In this document: piece after piece, positions 7,336 through 13,700 of the stretch
Position numbering within the stretch: position 1 is the stretch's first letter
Layout of the letters: every line of letters begins with the position of its first letter
NCBI GenBank assembly: GCA_905214905.1
Contig: CAJMNK010000009.1
Location: forward strand, 1-45,119
Reading direction: 5' to 3'
DNA from: an uncultured bacterium
GTDB lineage: Bacteria; Actinomycetota; Coriobacteriia; Coriobacteriales; Coriobacteriaceae
DNA length: 45,119 bases
Notes under the pieces: generated by a model
What the model was told of the DNA's origin: nothing
What the model saw: the letters and a program-made list of their open reading frames with translations, nothing else
The model's database searches: none
Program-made: the position numbers and the translations under genes

Positions 7336-7393
7336 GCGTTGGCACGGAGGTGCCAAGACGGTAGGGTGCATCTTTGCACCTCCGTGCCAACGC
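7336..7393 (-). promoter_or_regulatory. Leader hairpin of kdgK with an alternative stem
   Basis: GCGTTGGCACGGAGGTGC (7336-7353) and its exact complement (7376-7393) form a perfect 18-bp stem with a 22-nt loop. A second stem, GGTGCA/TGCACC (7365-7370/7375-7380), uses part of one arm, so the two structures exclude each other. This is 44 nt before the kdgK start on the minus strand. The arrangement resembles a two-state RNA switch or a very stable mRNA 5' end. No T-tract follows. Confidence 0.65.
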
Positions 7394-7397
7394 TCGC

Positions 7398-7443
7398 CGA
7401 AATCGGTTTACGAAATCGGTTTCGTTTCGAGTTGTAGTATACT
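7398..7443 (+). promoter_or_regulatory. LacI-type operator and promoter in the kdgK/lacI divergent region
   Basis: ACGAAATCGGTTTCGT (7410-7425) is a LacI-style palindrome with 7 of 8 half-site positions paired, and CGAAATCGGTTTA at 7398-7410 repeats its left part. TATACT at 7438-7443 is a plausible -10 box for the LacI gene. Control of the divergent kdg genes and autoregulation are inferred. Confidence 0.6.
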
Positions 7444-7526
7444 CACCTACAGCGTTTTGCAACCGAGATTTTTAAAAAATGCCTAAAATGGCTCAGACCG
7501 CCGACAATTGGGAAACGGGGTGCGCT

Positions 7527-8549
7527 ATGGCGCAGATGAGAATCAAGGACATTGCCGCCGCGGCGGGCGTGAGCCCGGCCACGGTCTCGCGCTATCTCAA
7601 TAACCGCCCCGGGCAGATGACCGAGGAGACCCGCGCCCGCATCGCGGCGGTTATCGAGCGCACCGGCTATCGCCCACGTGCCGCCGCACGCAATCTGCGC
7701 AGCTCGCGCACCAACCTCATCGGCGTGATTCTGGCCGACATCGCCAACCCGTTCTCCAGCGCCATGCTCGAAGGGCTTTCCGCCAGCGCCGCCGCGCGCG
7801 GCTGCTCGCTCATGACGGCCATTAGCGGCAACGACCCCGCCAAGGAGGCAGAGTCGCTCACCAGACTTATCGATGCCGGCGTGGACGGCCTGGTCGTCAA
7901 CACCTGTGGCGGCAACGACGAGGCAATCGCCGCGGCCGCGGGACGCCTACCCGTTGTGTTACTCGACCGCGACGTTGCCGATGGTGGCATCGATCTGGTG
8001 ACCTCCAACAACCGTGAGCTGGTCGCCGGCCTGGTAGACGCCTTGACCGCTGCCGGCAGCGAGCGCCTGTGCCTACTTACCGAGGCAAGCGACGACAGCC
8101 CCGTGCGTCGCGAGCGCGCCGAGGCCTTTGCCGACGAGCTCTCGCGCCGCGACCTTGCGGGCGAGGTCGTCACCCTGGCCGACGGCGGCGCCACGGGCGT
8201 CGGCCGCCTGGACGAGACTATTCGCGGCAACGCAGGCAAAAAACTCGGCCTTATTGCCGTCAACGGCTTGGTCTTTTTGCGTCTGACCGAGGCGCTGGCG
8301 CAGCTTGGCCCCTCGCTGCCGGCGGGTCTCAAGATCGCGACGTTTGACGATTACCCCTGGAACCATGTGCTCTTTGGCGGTGTGACCACGGCCGCGCAGG
8401 ACACCCTCACCATTGCCGAGCGCGTAGTCGAGCGTCTGTCCGAGCGCATCGATGTCGTTACCACTACGGTGGGCGAGGCCGCAAGGCTCGCCCCCAAGCG
8501 CATCGAGGTCCCCGGCCACATCGAACACCGCGCTTCGACCTCGCGCTAG
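7527..8549 (+). CDS. LacI-family transcriptional regulator, probable KdgR-like
   Basis: The N-terminal helix-turn-helix MRIKDIAAAAGVSPATVSRYLNN and hinge YRPRAAARNLRSSRTNLIGVI are classical, followed by a periplasmic-binding-protein-like effector domain (residues about 60-335) with ADIANPFSSAMLEGL, DGLVVNT, and TFDDYPW. The length is 340 aa from ATG 7527; the frame is open to 7479 but the HTH begins at 7527 or 7536, with GGGG upstream. It is divergent from kdgK-kdgA and presumably represses it until KDG or KDPG accumulates. The effector is not readable from sequence. Confidence 0.87.
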   Translation: MAQMRIKDIAAAAGVSPATVSRYLNNRPGQMTEETRARIAAVIERTGYRPRAAARNLRSSRTNLIGVILADIANPFSSAMLEGLSASAAARGCSLMTAISGNDPAKEAESLTRLIDAGVDGLVVNTCGGNDEAIAAAAGRLPVVLLDRDVADGGIDLVTSNNRELVAGLVDALTAAGSERLCLLTEASDDSPVRRERAEAFADELSRRDLAGEVVTLADGGATGVGRLDETIRGNAGKKLGLIAVNGLVFLRLTEALAQLGPSLPAGLKIATFDDYPWNHVLFGGVTTAAQDTLTIAERVVERLSERIDVVTTTVGEAARLAPKRIEVPGHIEHRASTSR

Positions 8550-8552
8550 TCT

Positions 8553-8580
8553 GTGTGATATTATATAGACAATGTCATAC
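8553..8580 (+). promoter_or_regulatory. Inverted repeat and promoter before the RHH-nucleotidyltransferase gene
   Basis: GTGTGATAT (8553-8561) and ATGTCATAC (8572-8580) are imperfect inverted arms (7 of 9 pairs) around an AT-rich TTATATAGAC core. A strong AGGAGGT ribosome site follows 8581. This fits an autoregulatory site for the gene's own ribbon-helix-helix domain. Confidence 0.5.
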
Positions 8581-8591
8581 AGGAGGTATCC

Positions 8592-9086
8592 ATGGCTGCG
8601 TCTGTACTGAGTGTTCGAGTGGACTCGTCAATTAAAGATTCATTTGCCGAGCTGTGCGAAGAACTCGGCATGACTTCGTCCGTTGCGGTCAATATGTTCA
8701 TGAGGCAGATGTTGCGCGAGCGCTCGCTGCCGTTTGTGCCTTCACTCGGTAAAAGCTCTGCGAGCGAAAGCGCCACAGCGGGCATTTTGGATACCGCTCA
8801 GATTGAGTCCGCCGTCCGCGAGGCAGCCAGCCCGATTCCCGCCATCAAAACCGTGATCCTATTTGGATCGTATGCCCGTGGCGAGGCGCGTGCAGATAGT
8901 GATATCGACTTGCGCCTCGAAGTCGATCGCGAGCAGGGCTTTGGTCTTTTTGCGTTGTCGGCGTTTGGCGAGGCAGTGCGCAAGGAAACCGGGAGGCAGG
9001 TTGATCTCGTCTCGAGTGATCATCTTGATGACGATCTTGCCGCGGTAATCGAGCGCGAAGGAGTGATCCTTTATGATCGCGCGTAA
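8592..9086 (+). CDS. RelB/DinJ-type ribbon-helix-helix fused to an MNT-type nucleotidyltransferase
   Basis: This 164-aa two-domain protein combines parts normally found in separate antitoxins. Residues 3-55 match the RelB/DinJ dimerisation and DNA-binding domain (VLSVRVDSSIKDSFAELC, ELGMTSSVAVNMFMRQML, LPF). Residues about 72-164 form a minimal nucleotidyltransferase with the motif G-S-x10-D-x-D (LFGSYARGEARADSDIDL) and a third acidic strand (QVDLVSSD). In MNT-HEPN systems the MNT protein AMPylates and silences a HEPN toxin; in RelB/DinJ the C-terminus binds a RelE/YafQ toxin (established knowledge). Here the toxin-binding tail is replaced by the NTase, and neither a HEPN nor a RelE-type gene adjoins. 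It stands alone between lacI and the glutamine-synthetase-like gene, with an excellent ribosome site. The catalytic residues look intact. The function is unknown. Confidence 0.85.
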   Translation: MAASVLSVRVDSSIKDSFAELCEELGMTSSVAVNMFMRQMLRERSLPFVPSLGKSSASESATAGILDTAQIESAVREAASPIPAIKTVILFGSYARGEARADSDIDLRLEVDREQGFGLFALSAFGEAVRKETGRQVDLVSSDHLDDDLAAVIEREGVILYDRA

Positions 9087-9131
9087 GTCAGACAGCCTGT
9101 TCGCGCACGTTTTTTGAGCGCTTGATACGCT

Positions 9132-9165
9132 TTAACCCTGCGGAAACATTTTTCTGCGATAGTAT
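9132..9165 (+). promoter_or_regulatory. GlnR-box-like site and promoter of the glutamine-synthetase-like operon
   Basis: TTAAC-n6-GAAAC (9132-9147) matches the a/b half-sites of the actinobacterial GlnR box (gTnAC-n6-GaAAc) except for the first base. TAGTAT at 9160-9165 is a plausible -10; the box occupies the -35 region, as for an activator. CTGCGATA is directly repeated at 9154 and 9166. A GlnR-like gene is the second gene of the operon. Confidence 0.55.
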
Positions 9166-9212
9166 CTGCGATATAGACCAGTCGAAACCCGCCCGAAAGA
9201 AAGGGGAGCGAC

Positions 9213-10550
9213 ATGAACCAGCAGAACATCGATTACGTACTCCGCTCCGTAGAGCAGCGTGACATCCGCTTTGTGCGTCTGTGGTTTGTCGACATTCTCG
9301 GCCGTCTCAAGAACTTTGCCATTAGCCCCGAGGACCTCGAGGTCGCATTTGAGGAGGGCATTGGCTTTGACGGCTCGGCCATCGAGGGCTTTGCCACGCC
9401 CGAGGAAGCCGACATGCTCGCATTCCCCGATGCTTCGACCTTCCAGATCCTGCCGTGGCGCCCGAGCCACAACGGCGTCGCCCGTGTGTTCTGCGACGTG
9501 TGCACCCCCGATTGCAAGCCGTTTGCCGGCGATCCGCGCGACGCCCTGCGCCGCATGTTTCACAAGGCCGAGAAGGCTGGCTATCTGCTCAACGTGGGTG
9601 CCGAGCTGGAGTATTACTACTTCCCCGACGAGCACACCCCCGAGCCGCTCGACAACGTGGGCTACTTCGATCTTTCGGTGAGCGACGCCGCTCGCGACCT
9701 GCGCCGCAACACGGTCCTCACGCTCGAGAAGATGTCCGTGCCCGTGGAGTACACCTTCCACGCCGCCGGTCGCTCACAGCACGGCATGAGCCTGCGCCAT
9801 GCCGAGGCCCTGAGTATGTCCGACGCCATTACCACGGCCAAGCTCATCATTAAGCAGCAGGCTTACGAGAGCGGCTGCCACGCCTCCTTTATGCCCAAGC
9901 CGTTGGCGGGCGAGGACGGCAGCGCCATGTTTTTGCATCAGTCGCTGTTCGACCATGACGGCAACAACGTCTTTTGGGGCGAGGGCGACGAGAGGTACCA
10001 TCTCTCCGACGTCGCCAAGCACTACATGGCCGGCATCCTGGCACACGCGCGCGAGATCAGCGCCATCACCAACCCTACGGTCAACTCCTACAAGCGCATT
10101 ACTACCGGCGGCGACTCCGTGCCGCAGTACGCCACGTGGGGCCTGCGCAACCGCGCGAGCATGATCCGCATTCCGGTCTACAAGCCCGGCAAGCAGCTGT
10201 CCACGCGCATCGAGCTTCGCAGCCCCGACCCCATGGCCAACCCGTACCTGGTCAACGCCGTCACGCTGGCGGCCGGTCTCGACGGCATCGAGCGCAAACT
10301 GGAACTCCCGCCCGAGGCCACGGCCGAGACGCTCAAGCTCACCGACCGTCAGATGGTCGAGGCCGGCTACACGCCGCTGCCGCGCTCGCTCAAAGAGGCG
10401 CTCGACGTATTTGAGGACTCGCAGTTTATGAAGGATGCCCTCGGTGAGCACATCCACAGCTTCTTCCTTAAAAAGAAGCGTGACGAGTGGCATAAGTTCG
10501 AATCCACGATCACCGAGTGGGAGATCAAGCACTACCTGGCGAACTCCTAA
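9213..10550 (+). CDS. Glutamine synthetase family protein (GSI-alpha size) lacking key metal ligands
   Basis: The 445-aa length, N-terminal beta-grasp (RFVRLWFVDILGRLKNFAI, FDGSAIEGF) and C-terminal domain (FMPKPLAGEDGSAM, NPTVNSYKR, RNRASMIRIP, RSPDPMANPYLVNAVTLAAGLDGI) place it in type I glutamine synthetase, without an adenylylation NLYDLP segment. Compared with remembered B. subtilis and E. coli sequences, several active-site residues differ. The n1 metal ligands Glu212 and Glu220 align with Ala184 and Gly191 (FHAAGRSQHG against HHEVAPGQHE). The n2 ligand His269 aligns with Phe240 (AMFLH against GMHC[H/N]). The Glu327 flap PGYEAP is replaced by TTGGDSVPQ (297-305). The Glu131-region (GAELEYYYF) and Glu357-equivalent E334 remain. 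It may therefore be a regulatory pseudoenzyme or use other chemistry. A GlnR-like regulator follows 50 bp downstream. Confidence 0.85.
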   Translation: MNQQNIDYVLRSVEQRDIRFVRLWFVDILGRLKNFAISPEDLEVAFEEGIGFDGSAIEGFATPEEADMLAFPDASTFQILPWRPSHNGVARVFCDVCTPDCKPFAGDPRDALRRMFHKAEKAGYLLNVGAELEYYYFPDEHTPEPLDNVGYFDLSVSDAARDLRRNTVLTLEKMSVPVEYTFHAAGRSQHGMSLRHAEALSMSDAITTAKLIIKQQAYESGCHASFMPKPLAGEDGSAMFLHQSLFDHDGNNVFWGEGDERYHLSDVAKHYMAGILAHAREISAITNPTVNSYKRITTGGDSVPQYATWGLRNRASMIRIPVYKPGKQLSTRIELRSPDPMANPYLVNAVTLAAGLDGIERKLELPPEATAETLKLTDRQMVEAGYTPLPRSLKEALDVFEDSQFMKDALGEHIHSFFLKKKRDEWHKFESTITEWEIKHYLANS

Positions 10551-10600
10551 TCGCGCTGGCTTGTCCCAGTACGATTGAGCTCATTTCTTTGGAGGCCGAT

Positions 10601-11263
10601 ATGTCCGAAAAGAGTGCCCTGTTCATGGCGCGCACGACGCGCTTCCACGAGTTTGCCCGCAGCTTGACGACTACCCTGGGTGTCGAGGTGAGCCTGGCCA
10701 CCCCCGATTCGCCGACTGCGGCGCACGACTTCGACCTGCTGATTCTCGATTCCGATGGCATCCGTAGCGACCGCATCGATCAGATCGCCAAGTGGCTTGA
10801 CGATCGCGGCGGCGTTCCCATGCTGGTGATCGTCGACGACGAGGCGCTCGGCACCCTGCGCCTGCCCAATCACGCGCATGCCGACTTTGTATGCCCCACG
10901 GCGACGCCCAACGAGCTCAAGGCTCGTGCGCAGCGCCTGATGGGCGAGGAGGAGACCGTCACCGCCGACGATGTACTCAACATCGATAACCTCGAGATCA
11001 ACCTGGCTACCTACCAGGTGACGCTCGATAACGAGCCCATCGACCTGACGCTGATGGAGTACTCGCTGCTGAGCTTTTTGGCCACGCACCCCAACCGTGC
11101 CTACAGCCGCGAGGTGCTGCTGCACCGCGTGTGGGGCTTTGAGTACTGCGGCGGCACGCGCACCGTCGACGTGCACATTCGACGCATCCGCTCCAAGGTG
11201 GGCCCGCAGATTGCGGCACACATCACCACCGTCCGTGGCGTGGGTTATCTGTTTAAGGACTAG
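10601..11263 (+). CDS. GlnR-like orphan OmpR-family response regulator
   Basis: The 220-aa protein has a degenerate receiver domain (residues 1-115) and an OmpR/PhoB winged helix (about 125-218: LTLMEYSLLSFLATHPNRAYSREVLLHRVWG, GGTRTVDVHIRRIRSKVG, ITTVRGVGYLF). The receiver has the LLILDSDG strand but lacks the acidic pair at strand 1 and the conserved strand-5 lysine, as in the actinobacterial nitrogen regulator GlnR, which works without a kinase (established knowledge). The EINLATYQVTLDNEPIDLTL hinge and VWGFEYCGGTRTVDVH segment closely resemble GlnR. No histidine kinase gene adjoins. ATG 10601 follows GGAGG by 6 nt. It shares an operon with the GS-like gene, and a GlnR-box-like site precedes the pair. 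Confidence 0.8.
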   Translation: MSEKSALFMARTTRFHEFARSLTTTLGVEVSLATPDSPTAAHDFDLLILDSDGIRSDRIDQIAKWLDDRGGVPMLVIVDDEALGTLRLPNHAHADFVCPTATPNELKARAQRLMGEEETVTADDVLNIDNLEINLATYQVTLDNEPIDLTLMEYSLLSFLATHPNRAYSREVLLHRVWGFEYCGGTRTVDVHIRRIRSKVGPQIAAHITTVRGVGYLFKD

Positions 11264-11286
11264 CAAGTAAATAGAGGGCAATGTGA

Positions 11287-11316
11287 GGGTACCGGAGATT
11301 TCACCAGTACCCTTTT
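11287..11316 (+). terminator. Terminator after the GlnR-like gene
   Basis: GGGTAC (11287-11292) pairs with GTACCC (11307-11312), followed by TTTT. The stem is short but correctly placed, before a shift to lower GC. Confidence 0.55.
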
Positions 11317-11447
11317 CTCGTTTAGGGCGAAAAGAAGACCTTTCACCGATTAAAAGTGTGTCAGTAAAAACAATATCAAACGTATAACACTATCTAGCAA
11401 ATATCATCTAGTTACCGTATCTCCCTACTACACGGATGGAGGAAGAA

Positions 11448-12575
11448 ATGCGTTATTCGAGAAAGGTGATTGTCGGATTCATAGTGTTGCTTGCCGCCCT
11501 GATGTCTCCAAGGTTGGTTTTTGGAGACGACGACTTGGTCCGTGTCACACCGCAAATAGCTGTGGAGCAAGCGCAGGCTTTCTTTGATGATGTATCGGAT
11601 GAGCCGGTGACCGCTTGTGACCCAGTAAAAATGGTGAATTCCGATGGGGAATCAATCGGGTATATCGTTCGTGCGAAGCGGGATGACGTTAACTATGGCT
11701 ACGTCGTATTTGATTCAGAGCGATCTTGGTGGATCAGCGAATACTGCTTGGCTCCGAACGCTCTTTTACCTATCGAGAGTGCAAGCGAAGAAATTGCACT
11801 CCTCGCATCCTCGGATAACGTCGTTGCGTTAAAGATTGACGAGCTAACTGTTGGCGTTGCCGACTTAGATAAAAACATTGTTTTAGACGCAAGTGGAAAA
11901 AAAGTACCAAATAAATTGTCCTCGGGAGGCAATCGCAGCGGATCGCCGGAACATTTCGATGACGTTTTTGTATCTGCCAAGGATTTGTATAAACAGGGAT
12001 ATGTTGTTGATGCGAGCAAAACGGTTTCGGGAATAATAACGCCAACGCAAACAGAAGTTATCAAAGGAACGGGGACTTATGCTTGCGCTGTTTCGGCAAT
12101 GTTTGCAGTTAGCAGTCACTATGTGACTTTGAACCGCCTTAAATTGTCCGATTTATACTCGGAGCTTTGGAGGCTGTCGGGGACATGGGAAGAAGAAGAA
12201 AAGAAATATGATCAAGCGACTGGTCTGTACTTTACTCAAGGCAAGACTTCTCCTGACAAACCCGCTCCGGCCTTAAAGGAGTTTTGTGCAAGACGAGGCA
12301 AGGAGCTTGAGACGTCATTCGTTTGGTATCCGTCATGGGATTCCTTTAGGGTGAATACCGACTCGGGGAATCTGAGTATTTTCTCTGGAAGGCTCCGGTC
12401 AAATGGCAGCGGGCACGCAATGGCAGTTGTGGGCTACGTGGCAATGCATAACACATACTCGAATGCCAAGAAGTACCTGCTTGTTGTTTGGAATGGATGG
12501 ACAAACCAGCTACAGTTTCTTCCATATGACGTATCAATTTACACGTCTCACGATGGCACATATTGCAAGGGTTGA
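11448..12575 (+). CDS. Exported cysteine-peptidase-like protein (C10/C39-like fold)
   Basis: The 375-aa protein starts with a signal peptide (KVIVGFIVLLAALMSPRLVFG). Next comes a propeptide-like region (about 30-110: ITPQ-like repeats of Gly-Tyr-Val segments such as NYGYVVFDSERSWWIS) recalling streptopain-type proregions. The C-terminal domain (about 195-375) has a Cys in TYACAVSAMFAVSSHY, a His in GSGHAMAVVGY and an Asn in VVWNGW, the order Cys-His-Asn of papain-fold peptidases. Assignment to a specific MEROPS family is uncertain. ATG 11448 follows GGAGGAAGAA directly. It heads a lower-GC group with two further exported or membrane proteins, which suggests acquired DNA and a joint extracellular role that cannot be named. 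Confidence 0.72.
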   Translation: MRYSRKVIVGFIVLLAALMSPRLVFGDDDLVRVTPQIAVEQAQAFFDDVSDEPVTACDPVKMVNSDGESIGYIVRAKRDDVNYGYVVFDSERSWWISEYCLAPNALLPIESASEEIALLASSDNVVALKIDELTVGVADLDKNIVLDASGKKVPNKLSSGGNRSGSPEHFDDVFVSAKDLYKQGYVVDASKTVSGIITPTQTEVIKGTGTYACAVSAMFAVSSHYVTLNRLKLSDLYSELWRLSGTWEEEEKKYDQATGLYFTQGKTSPDKPAPALKEFCARRGKELETSFVWYPSWDSFRVNTDSGNLSIFSGRLRSNGSGHAMAVVGYVAMHNTYSNAKKYLLVVWNGWTNQLQFLPYDVSIYTSHDGTYCKG

Positions 12576-12583
12576 TTGTACTC

Positions 12584-12940
12584 GTGAACGGCGACAAGTT
12601 CATTCGAAGGGCAATGCTCCTATTGGTGCTTTCCTTTGCTTTGCTCACCGCAGCGAGCTTCTTTCTGTTAAGGGCGACTAATGGGGGAGAAAACGACACG
12701 GTTGTTGCAGTCGAGGTGCGCGCTCTATCGGATGTTCATAACGGGCAATTTGAGGCGCTTATGCCAAGTGGTTGCCGTAAGAGAATCGATATGCGCCGTA
12801 AGTCAAGTTCCGGATATGTCTCAGGGTTGAAAGCAGGTGATAAATGGATTCTAGTTTTTGTGGAAGATAAGGAACTTGACGGGACTGTTCTGTATCCCCA
12901 TTCAGCTGAGAAAGTCAAATCAAGTAGACAAGGGGAATGA
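12584..12940 (+). CDS. Small single-pass membrane-anchored protein, unknown function
   Basis: About 118 aa from the GTG at 12584. The frame is open from a TTG at 12563, overlapping the peptidase gene, and an ATG at 12614 is also possible; AAGGG at 12567-12571 favours 12584. An N-terminal hydrophobic segment (AMLLLVLSFALLTAASFFLL) is followed by an extracellular beta-rich domain (VVAVEVRALSD, GYVSGLKAGDKWILVFVED) resembling small OB- or SH3-like modules. No family is recognised. It lies between the peptidase and the next exported protein and ends 3 bp before it, so the three are very likely co-transcribed. Confidence 0.65.
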   Translation: MNGDKFIRRAMLLLVLSFALLTAASFFLLRATNGGENDTVVAVEVRALSDVHNGQFEALMPSGCRKRIDMRRKSSSGYVSGLKAGDKWILVFVEDKELDGTVLYPHSAEKVKSSRQGE

Positions 12941-12943
12941 AGA

Positions 12944-13528
12944 ATGATTGATAGAAAGCAGTTCTTAGGTCTGATGGCGGGGGCTCCTATTTTGATGCGA
13001 GCCGGGATGGCAGAAGCCGTGGAGTTGCCGGACGCTCAGAAGCGATTGACGCTCGTGGTCGACACGGTGGTCAGAGATGAAAATGGCAATGAAAAAACGC
13101 GAACAAGAAGCAGAGAGACTATTTTCACGCCAGAGAGCAAAACTGTGTCTGCCGACGCTATGGCCGGTGATGTCATAACAATCCAGAGGGAATCAGATGA
13201 AACGTTGCCGCTGCTTGCCAAGATTGAGCTCACAGTCGCTTATTATAACGATAAAACAGAAATTGAGATTCGTTCCGGAAAGTACTCGATAGTCCAAATC
13301 GATCCGCTTGTGATGTATGCAAACGCTTGGTATGCGCTCATGCAGAAAGATAAATATGTGATGAACTACTTCGCAGAAGGCGAAGCATCATATGAAACGG
13401 GGTGGGGGCCAACGCCATACGACGCGGAGAAGGATAAGTGGACGTGCGGATCAGGCATGGGCGCGACGATTACGGACTTCATTAACGATTCAACATATAG
13501 CTTTGCTATCGACTGTTATATCGAATAG
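12944..13528 (+). CDS. Exported protein of unknown function
   Basis: The 194-aa product begins with a short charged segment and a weak signal-like stretch (RKQFLGLMAGAPILMRAGMAEAVE). The mature part is polar and strand-rich (LTLVVDTVVRDENGNEKTRTRS, KIELTVAYYNDKTEIEIRSG) and ends with a Cys-containing tail (WTCGSGMGATITDF, IDCYIE) whose two cysteines could pair. I recognise no family. It is the last gene of the 11448-13528 group and is followed by a hairpin. The partial similarity of its ends to small secreted bacteriocin-like proteins is too weak to use. Confidence 0.65.
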   Translation: MIDRKQFLGLMAGAPILMRAGMAEAVELPDAQKRLTLVVDTVVRDENGNEKTRTRSRETIFTPESKTVSADAMAGDVITIQRESDETLPLLAKIELTVAYYNDKTEIEIRSGKYSIVQIDPLVMYANAWYALMQKDKYVMNYFAEGEASYETGWGPTPYDAEKDKWTCGSGMGATITDFINDSTYSFAIDCYIE

Positions 13529-13647
13529 ACATGACGGCATAAAACGAATTGGCCTATAAGCATGTCATTACTTAAGCAAAGCTGAAATCTTGGCATCTAG
13601 TGCTCGGGACTGCCCAGCTTGGGGTACAACTCAACGTGAACAATGAT

Positions 13648-13675
13648 GGCCCGCCACATGTTTGGCGGGCCTTTG
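13648..13675 (+). terminator. Hairpin between the exported-protein group and htrA
   Basis: GGCCCGCCA (13648-13656) pairs perfectly with TGGCGGGCC (13663-13671), followed by TTTGGTTATTT. It is most likely the terminator of the preceding group, but it ends only 29 bp before the htrA start, so it could also sit in the htrA leader. Confidence 0.65.
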
Positions 13676-13700
13676 GTTATTTGACGAAAGGATCGCAGCT

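Noticed and set aside
12944..13528. Exported protein considered as a lactococcin-972-like bacteriocin
   Set aside because: Too long, and the Trp/Gly pattern of that family is not present.
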